46,019 nucleotides of DNA from the NCBI GenBank assembly GCA_947177635.1, contig CAMWVQ010000015.1, positions 1 through 46,019 of the forward strand. Direction: 5' to 3'. Positions 42,630 through 46,019 of the stretch are shown here, piece by piece (within the stretch, counting starts at the first letter, position 1; the number at the start of each line of letters is the position of its first letter). The position numbers were made by a program, and so were the translations under genes. Source of the stretch: an uncultured Porphyromonadaceae bacterium (GTDB taxonomy: Bacteria; Bacteroidota; Bacteroidia; Bacteroidales; Muribaculaceae). Below the pieces are notes generated by a model. That model did not search any database and was not told where the DNA came from. It saw nothing but the letters and a program-made list of their open reading frames with translations.

Positions 42630-43440
42630 GTACACAGAAAACAGTGGATATAATTCTGCTATCATAAAAATATCTTAATTTTCAACAACTTAAATAAACA
42701 AGCGCGGTATGAGTTATTCTCACCCATCTGTAGTTTTTTTCTCTTGTCCGATATGACGAAAGTCATCCGTCTGCACGTATGCAGATGGAGATGGCTGCAT
42801 TTATCCGACACTTCGCAGAGACGCTTCCCTCACTGCCCGGAGGGGATTCCGATGCTCACTCATCATTGGTTGTTGACGGCCTAACGGCCATAGGGCTATA
42901 GATACCTATCTATATATGTAATTAGATTGAAAGCTATATTGCTATATATCAAGAAAGATAAATCACAAGACCGTTGCATACATCGTTCGATAAGAAGTTC
43001 CCAACAAACATAAATCCAAAATAAGGTTGAACTCTATGGAAGGATATACACAGGCAGTTTTATGGATAGACCTGTCTCTACATACATTCAAATAACTCTC
43101 TTCAGCAATCTTCCCAACTACGTGTCTAACGATGTCCATCCGTGTGTATCTTCATAATTATATCGTGACATGAAGACAGATATTTGGGTCAAATGCTATA
43201 TAAAGATAACAAATTTTCTGCGGAATTGCAAACTGATATTTTTATCAAAATATTTATATTCAGCAACTTGGCGCGTTTTGGCGCGTTTTGACAAACGAAA
43301 AATGAAATATCAGGCCAAAACTTTAACATTTGGAGAGCGAAGATTTTTTCAACGCGTGGTTGCCGTTTGGAAATGTCATTATTTTTTCGTATCTTTAAGG
43401 TAAGCATCCGTACCGCAAAAGCACACTTCTATCGCGCGCA
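42630..43440. other. Non-coding region between the defence cargo and the integration module
   Basis: I see no convincing gene. It contains a hairpin CCGTCTGCA / TGCAGATGG (42767-42775 with 42780-42788, loop CGTA), a doubled GGCGCGTTTT at 43270-43290, and a promoter-like TATCTTTA near 43390 pointing to the HTH genes. A 77-codon open frame at 43170-43403 has unlikely composition and is not called. Confidence 0.5.
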
Positions 43441-43459
43441 AAAGTGAGTGTATCAGGGT

Positions 43460-43603
43460 GTTCACATGAACACAGCAAGGTGTCTTTTGAGTAACTCAAA
43501 AGGTTTTGAGGAACCCATAACCTCAAAACGTCCTTGCAGGGTCGGGCACACTCCAAAGTCGTGTCCCCCATTTTCCAAACTGCGTTGCCGTAGGAGTAAC
43601 GGA
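43460..43603 (+). promoter_or_regulatory. Hairpin-rich leader of the small HTH genes
   Basis: Five stem-loops follow one another within 150 bp: TGTTCAcaTGAACA (43460-43473), CTTTTGAG-taa-CTCAAAAG (43485-43503) and GTTTTGAGG/CCTCAAAAC (43504-43530). The fourth is GGG-c-ACAC/GTGT-CCC (43545-43568) and the fifth CCGT/ACGG (43589-43603). They lie between a promoter-like TATCTTTA near 43390 and the ATG at 43630, so they would be in the transcript leader. They may be a regulatory RNA or a DNA site for recombination or transfer. Confidence 0.55.
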
Positions 43604-43629
43604 TGTGAAACCGTTGAAACTGTTTTTCA

Positions 43630-43920
43630 ATGGCATTAGTTCAAATTGAAGAGAGTCTGCTTCTGGAGATTCTCAACCGCGCTAACTACCTTACGTCAGT
43701 CATGCAGTCCCTATATGAGCGCGTTAGAAATCGGGAGGCAAGTGACTGGCTCACGCTTGAAGACCTTTGTGGATTGTTGAATATATCCGCAACTAAAGCC
43801 CGCACATTGAAGACTATCGGCAAGATCGGCTTTGTTAAGTGCGGCAAGAAATGCCTCTACCATGCCGGCGACGCATGGGAGCTGCTTGAACGAGTTGACC
43901 ACCGAAAGAACAATGAGTAA
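43630..43920 (+). CDS. Small helix-turn-helix protein (excisionase-like)
   Basis: A 96-residue protein with an N-terminal coiled-coil-like helix (IEESLLLEILNRANYLTSVMQSLYERV). A HTH of the MerR/excisionase type follows at about 40-90 (DWLTLEDLCGLLNISATKARTLKTIGKIGFVKCGKKCLYHAGDAWELLE). Pairs of such proteins beside an integrase are typical of Bacteroidales integrative elements, where they regulate or assist excision. It overlaps the next HTH gene by 8 bp and follows the hairpin leader. A role in excision is inferred from context. Confidence 0.85.
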   Translation: MALVQIEESLLLEILNRANYLTSVMQSLYERVRNREASDWLTLEDLCGLLNISATKARTLKTIGKIGFVKCGKKCLYHAGDAWELLERVDHRKNNE

Positions 43921-44203
43921 GATTTATTCGCGAGAAACGGCGGAAATTGAGCGGTTCTTCTCCGACACATTGACAATCCTCCATGTAGCAGAGGAGTTGA
44001 AGCGGCATTGTCGCCCGTCGTTACATGGGAAGAGATTTCTTACCGATGCCCAGCTCTCAGAAAAATTAGGCATCTCCCGGCGTACACTTCAGGACTTCAG
44101 AGGTCGCGGTGTTATCCCTTTCTATCGGCTTGATGGTAAAGTGCTCTATGAAGAATCTGATATTGAGGATTTCCTGATGAGTTCCTATCACCCCAAATTC
44201 TAA
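43913..44203 (+). CDS. Second small helix-turn-helix protein (excisionase-like)
   Basis: A 96-residue protein from the ATG at 43913 (MSKIYSRETAEIERFF...). The open frame extends further upstream in a different frame of the preceding gene and is not used. The HTH_17/MerR-like part LTDAQLSEKLGISRRTLQDFRGRGVIPFYRLDGKVLYEESDIEDFL covers about residues 45-90. Together with the previous gene it forms a translationally coupled pair facing the integrase gene. A terminator (44206-44245) separates it from the integrase. Confidence 0.85.
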   Translation: MSKIYSRETAEIERFFSDTLTILHVAEELKRHCRPSLHGKRFLTDAQLSEKLGISRRTLQDFRGRGVIPFYRLDGKVLYEESDIEDFLMSSYHPKF

Positions 44204-44205
44204 TC

Positions 44206-44245
44206 AAAATGCGGCCACCGGATTTGTTTCGATGACCGCATTTTT
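44206..44245. terminator. Bidirectional terminator between HTH genes and integrase
   Basis: AAAATGCGG (44206-44214) pairs with CCGCATTTT (44236-44244), flanked by A-rich and T-rich tracts. It sits exactly between two convergent genes and can serve both. Confidence 0.75.
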
Positions 44246-44264
44246 CTTTGTAGTATGATGCTAT

Positions 44265-45494
44265 TTAGAGACTGACACCGTCAAATTTGCGACGCATTTT
44301 CTCCATGTCGTCATAGATGGCTTGATCCTGCATCTTTGCGTAAATTTGAGTTGTTCTGATATCGGAGTGACCGAGCATTTTAGAAATCACCTCGATGGAA
44401 ACATGGTTGCAGAGGCTCATTGACGCGAAGGTATGCCGCGCAACGTGTGTCGTCAGATGCTTCTTGATGCCAGCGAGGTCGGCAATCTCCTTGAGATAAG
44501 CATTCATTTTCTGATTTGTAATTACCGGTAGGACTACGCCTGTCGAAACCACAGTGGGATGCTCACTGTATTTCCGGAGTATGCGCAACGGTATTTCAAG
44601 CATCGGGATTATGCTCATTTCGCCGGTCTTGGCGCGTGCCTTGCGAATCCAAGTGTGTCCTGAATCATCCGTCGTAATGTCAAAAGTCATCAGGGCTTTC
44701 ACATCACAGAATGCCAGCCCTGTAAAACAGCAGAATAAGAAAGTGTCACGCACAATCTCCAATCGTGGTAACTCGGTGAAATCGAGGCTCATGATTGTTC
44801 GCAGTTCTGGCTCGGTCAGAAACTGACGCTCGTTATATTTGCGTTGGTATTTCTTTCCGATGAACGGGTCATGGTCAATCCATCTGTGTGCTAACGCGTA
44901 TTGTATGATATTTTTGACGGAACGCATATAACGTACCGCAGCATTATTGGCACATGATTTCTTCATGCGTAAGAAATGCTCGAAATCATCCAACAGTCCC
45001 GATGTCACCTCTTTAATGGGGATGTCTGTCGTGTTGTAATTGAGGAGAAAGAACTCCTCCAGATAATCGACGCATCGGGTCCAACGCTGATAGGTAGGCT
45101 TGACTATATCTCCACGGTCAAGTTCCTCCTTGCGCTTCTTGTTGGCTTCGCGGAAAACTTCACACATCATCTTCGGTTTTTCGATGGTGCCGAGAAAGTG
45201 AGCTTTCATCACTGCCGGAGTGATAAGCTTTTTCTCCCGTAGAAGCATGTTGTGAATCTCGAGAAATCTTGCCCTGACAAGTTCGAGATACTTGTTCAGT
45301 TCGAGGTCTCTGCGTGTACGACCTCTGCTCATGCCGCGTGTCTGGTCCCAGTTGTCGGGCACTACTGTTCTGCCAATCTTGAACTCTATGCGCTGACCGC
45401 CCACAGAGACTCTCACGAAGAGCGGCCAATCGGCACGCTCGGCGTAGGGCTTCCTTAGAAAGAAGTGAAGTTTGAAATAATTGTTCTCTGTCAT
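44265..45494 (-). CDS. Tyrosine-type site-specific integrase
   Basis: A 409-residue tyrosine recombinase of the Bacteroidales element type. It has an N-terminal arm-binding region (1-90, FKLHFFLRKPYAERADWPLFVRVSVGGQRIEFK), a core-binding SAM-like domain (about 105-205) and the catalytic domain. The HVARH box (second Arg region) and GHSDIRTTQIYAKM with the nucleophile Tyr are clear. The usual first Arg position reads FTGLAFCDVK, as in many Bacteroidetes integrases that lack it. It sits next to the tRNA-Lys gene whose 3' end is duplicated at the far end of the element, which fits integration and excision by this enzyme. Confidence 0.93.
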   Translation of the reverse strand: MTENNYFKLHFFLRKPYAERADWPLFVRVSVGGQRIEFKIGRTVVPDNWDQTRGMSRGRTRRDLELNKYLELVRARFLEIHNMLLREKKLITPAVMKAHFLGTIEKPKMMCEVFREANKKRKEELDRGDIVKPTYQRWTRCVDYLEEFFLLNYNTTDIPIKEVTSGLLDDFEHFLRMKKSCANNAAVRYMRSVKNIIQYALAHRWIDHDPFIGKKYQRKYNERQFLTEPELRTIMSLDFTELPRLEIVRDTFLFCCFTGLAFCDVKALMTFDITTDDSGHTWIRKARAKTGEMSIIPMLEIPLRILRKYSEHPTVVSTGVVLPVITNQKMNAYLKEIADLAGIKKHLTTHVARHTFASMSLCNHVSIEVISKMLGHSDIRTTQIYAKMQDQAIYDDMEKMRRKFDGVSL

Positions 45495-45964
45495 TTGTTT
45501 GAATGTTAATTAAATATACGAAATTTTCGCGTGATTTCCAAATGGCGAAGAACATCGAACGTAGTCTGATAACAAGATTATTGCCCTCAGTGAACGGTAT
45601 ACACCGGATTTCGGGGTGAAGTTGGCGCGATTTGACCGGAAAAGGCAGATATGGAGTTAAAGTGTCTTTCAAAAGTTAAAAGATGCTTATCTTTTCTTAA
45701 AAGCACAATCCCAACAGAGGTCGGAGGTTCAAAACCGCACTGCGAGCCCCTTTTGTGAAGATGGGAAACGGACTAACAACAATTCTATCAGTTCACTCAC
45801 TGACAGAGAAACCCTCCAGTGAATGATTTTATTCACTGCGCGACCATTCACTCGTCATTCACCACAGTGCTTCTGTATTGTGCAGTATTCTGCAAAGCGG
45901 CAAAAAGAAAAAGCACTGAGAATCAACTGATTTCAGTGCTTTGCGACATCTTGCCTTTTTCTTG
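45495..45964. other. Non-coding right end of the element
   Basis: No gene is seen between the integrase start and the tRNA. It contains TTGGCGCGATTTGAC at 45622-45636 (also in similar form at 43278-43292). A hairpin CAGTGAAT/ATTCACTG lies at 45817-45838, followed by more CATTCAC repeats, and a tRNA terminator-like hairpin at 45910-45942. These are likely integrase or accessory-protein sites. Confidence 0.5.
45910..45942 (-). terminator. Hairpin behind the tRNA-Lys gene
   Basis: AAAGCACTGA (45910-45919) pairs with TCAGTGCTTT (45933-45942). On the minus strand it follows the tRNA 3' end by about 25 bases and is followed by an A/T tract, so it is a plausible terminator. The left junction has a hairpin in the same relative place (25673-25707). 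Confidence 0.55.
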
Positions 45965-45979
45965 TTGTGACCCCGGAGA
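45965..45979. other. Putative attR: direct repeat at the tRNA-Lys 3' end
   Basis: TTGTGACCCCGGAGA is identical to 25728-25742. Here it covers the acceptor-stem end of the tRNA-Lys gene plus three bases downstream. It marks the right boundary of the element, 20,237 bp from the left copy. Confidence 0.65.
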
Positions 45980-46019
45980 GGCTCGAACTCTCGACCCACT
46001 GATTAAGAGTCAGTTGCTC
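45968..46019 (-). tRNA. tRNA-Lys (CTT), 5' part outside the window
   Basis: On the minus strand the visible part holds the anticodon stem-loop CTCTTAA (46009-46003) with anticodon CTT (46007-46005). The T-arm GAGAG-TTCGAGC-CTCTC and the acceptor 3' strand CGGGGTC plus discriminator A follow. No CCA is encoded. The D arm and 5' acceptor strand lie beyond the window edge. It is the integration target of the element on its left. Confidence 0.9.

Noticed and set aside
43170-43403. A 77-codon open frame before the HTH genes
   Set aside because: Composition is unlike a protein domain, it spans the doubled GGCGCGTTTT and hairpin-prone DNA, and an equally long frame exists on the opposite strand.
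45881-45894. TGCAGTATTCTGCA, similar to the defence operators
   Set aside because: The spacer is 4 instead of 5 bases, and there is no -7 element at the 11-base distance. It lies by the tRNA, not before a defence gene.

Overview
The window looks like a chromosome segment of a GC-rich member of the Bacteroidales. A Muribaculaceae-type gut bacterium is my best guess. The reasons are a gldE gene, CcsBA and imelysin-type genes of Bacteroidetes style, and many promoters with the Bacteroidetes -7 element TAnnTTTG. The host part (1 to about 25.5 kb) is GC-rich. The part from about 25.7 to 45.97 kb is visibly AT-richer and has a different codon style. No taxonomic search was possible, so the family name is an inference.

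Host part: panB (cut by the window edge) and a membrane-anchored TPR protein lie on the minus strand. They are followed on the plus strand by cdd, gldE, a phosphopantetheinyl transferase, an endonuclease/exonuclease/phosphatase protein, an NhaC-type antiporter and a DUF308-like membrane protein. A minus-strand block then holds a THUMP RNA methyltransferase, purD, a polytopic membrane protein, pdxB and a cytidylate-kinase-like protein. Next come an acyl-CoA synthetase and a four-gene operon, porin > imelysin > di-heme cytochrome > CcsBA, which looks like an envelope iron/redox system carrying its own cytochrome c maturation factor. A lipoprotein esterase, a truncated MATE transporter and a small winged-helix gene end the host part. 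Two ~280-bp near-perfect palindromes built from CGCAGATTA-like 9-mers lie just behind nhaC and the acyl-CoA synthetase gene. A promoter-plus-terminator unit without a normal ORF (candidate small RNA) sits at 14.76-14.85 kb.

Mobile part: a tyrosine integrase (44265-45494) lies beside a tRNA-Lys(CTT) gene cut by the right edge. A 15-bp direct repeat of the tRNA 3' end occurs at 25728-25742 and 45965-45979, so the roughly 20.2-kb stretch between looks like an integrated element. It carries no relaxase or conjugation genes. Its cargo looks like antiviral defence: type I restriction-modification (hsdM, hsdS, hsdR), a 5'-nucleotidase, AbiH and an AlbA/Schlafen-type ATPase in one minus-strand series; an AAA ATPase with an unrecognised partner; an XRE plus WYL regulator pair; and a divergent GHKL-ATPase/PD-(D/E)XK fusion.

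The most interesting signal is a promoter/operator cassette present three times. Each copy has a -7 element, exactly 11 bases, then TGCAG-N5-CTGCA. Two copies precede the AAA ATPase gene and one precedes hsdM. This suggests that one regulator, most simply the WYL protein, controls both the ATPase pair and the whole restriction operon. Other structured DNA in the element includes 20-bp iterons and three hairpins at the left end, a hairpin-rich leader before the two small HTH genes, and a repeated TTGGCGCG motif around the integration module.
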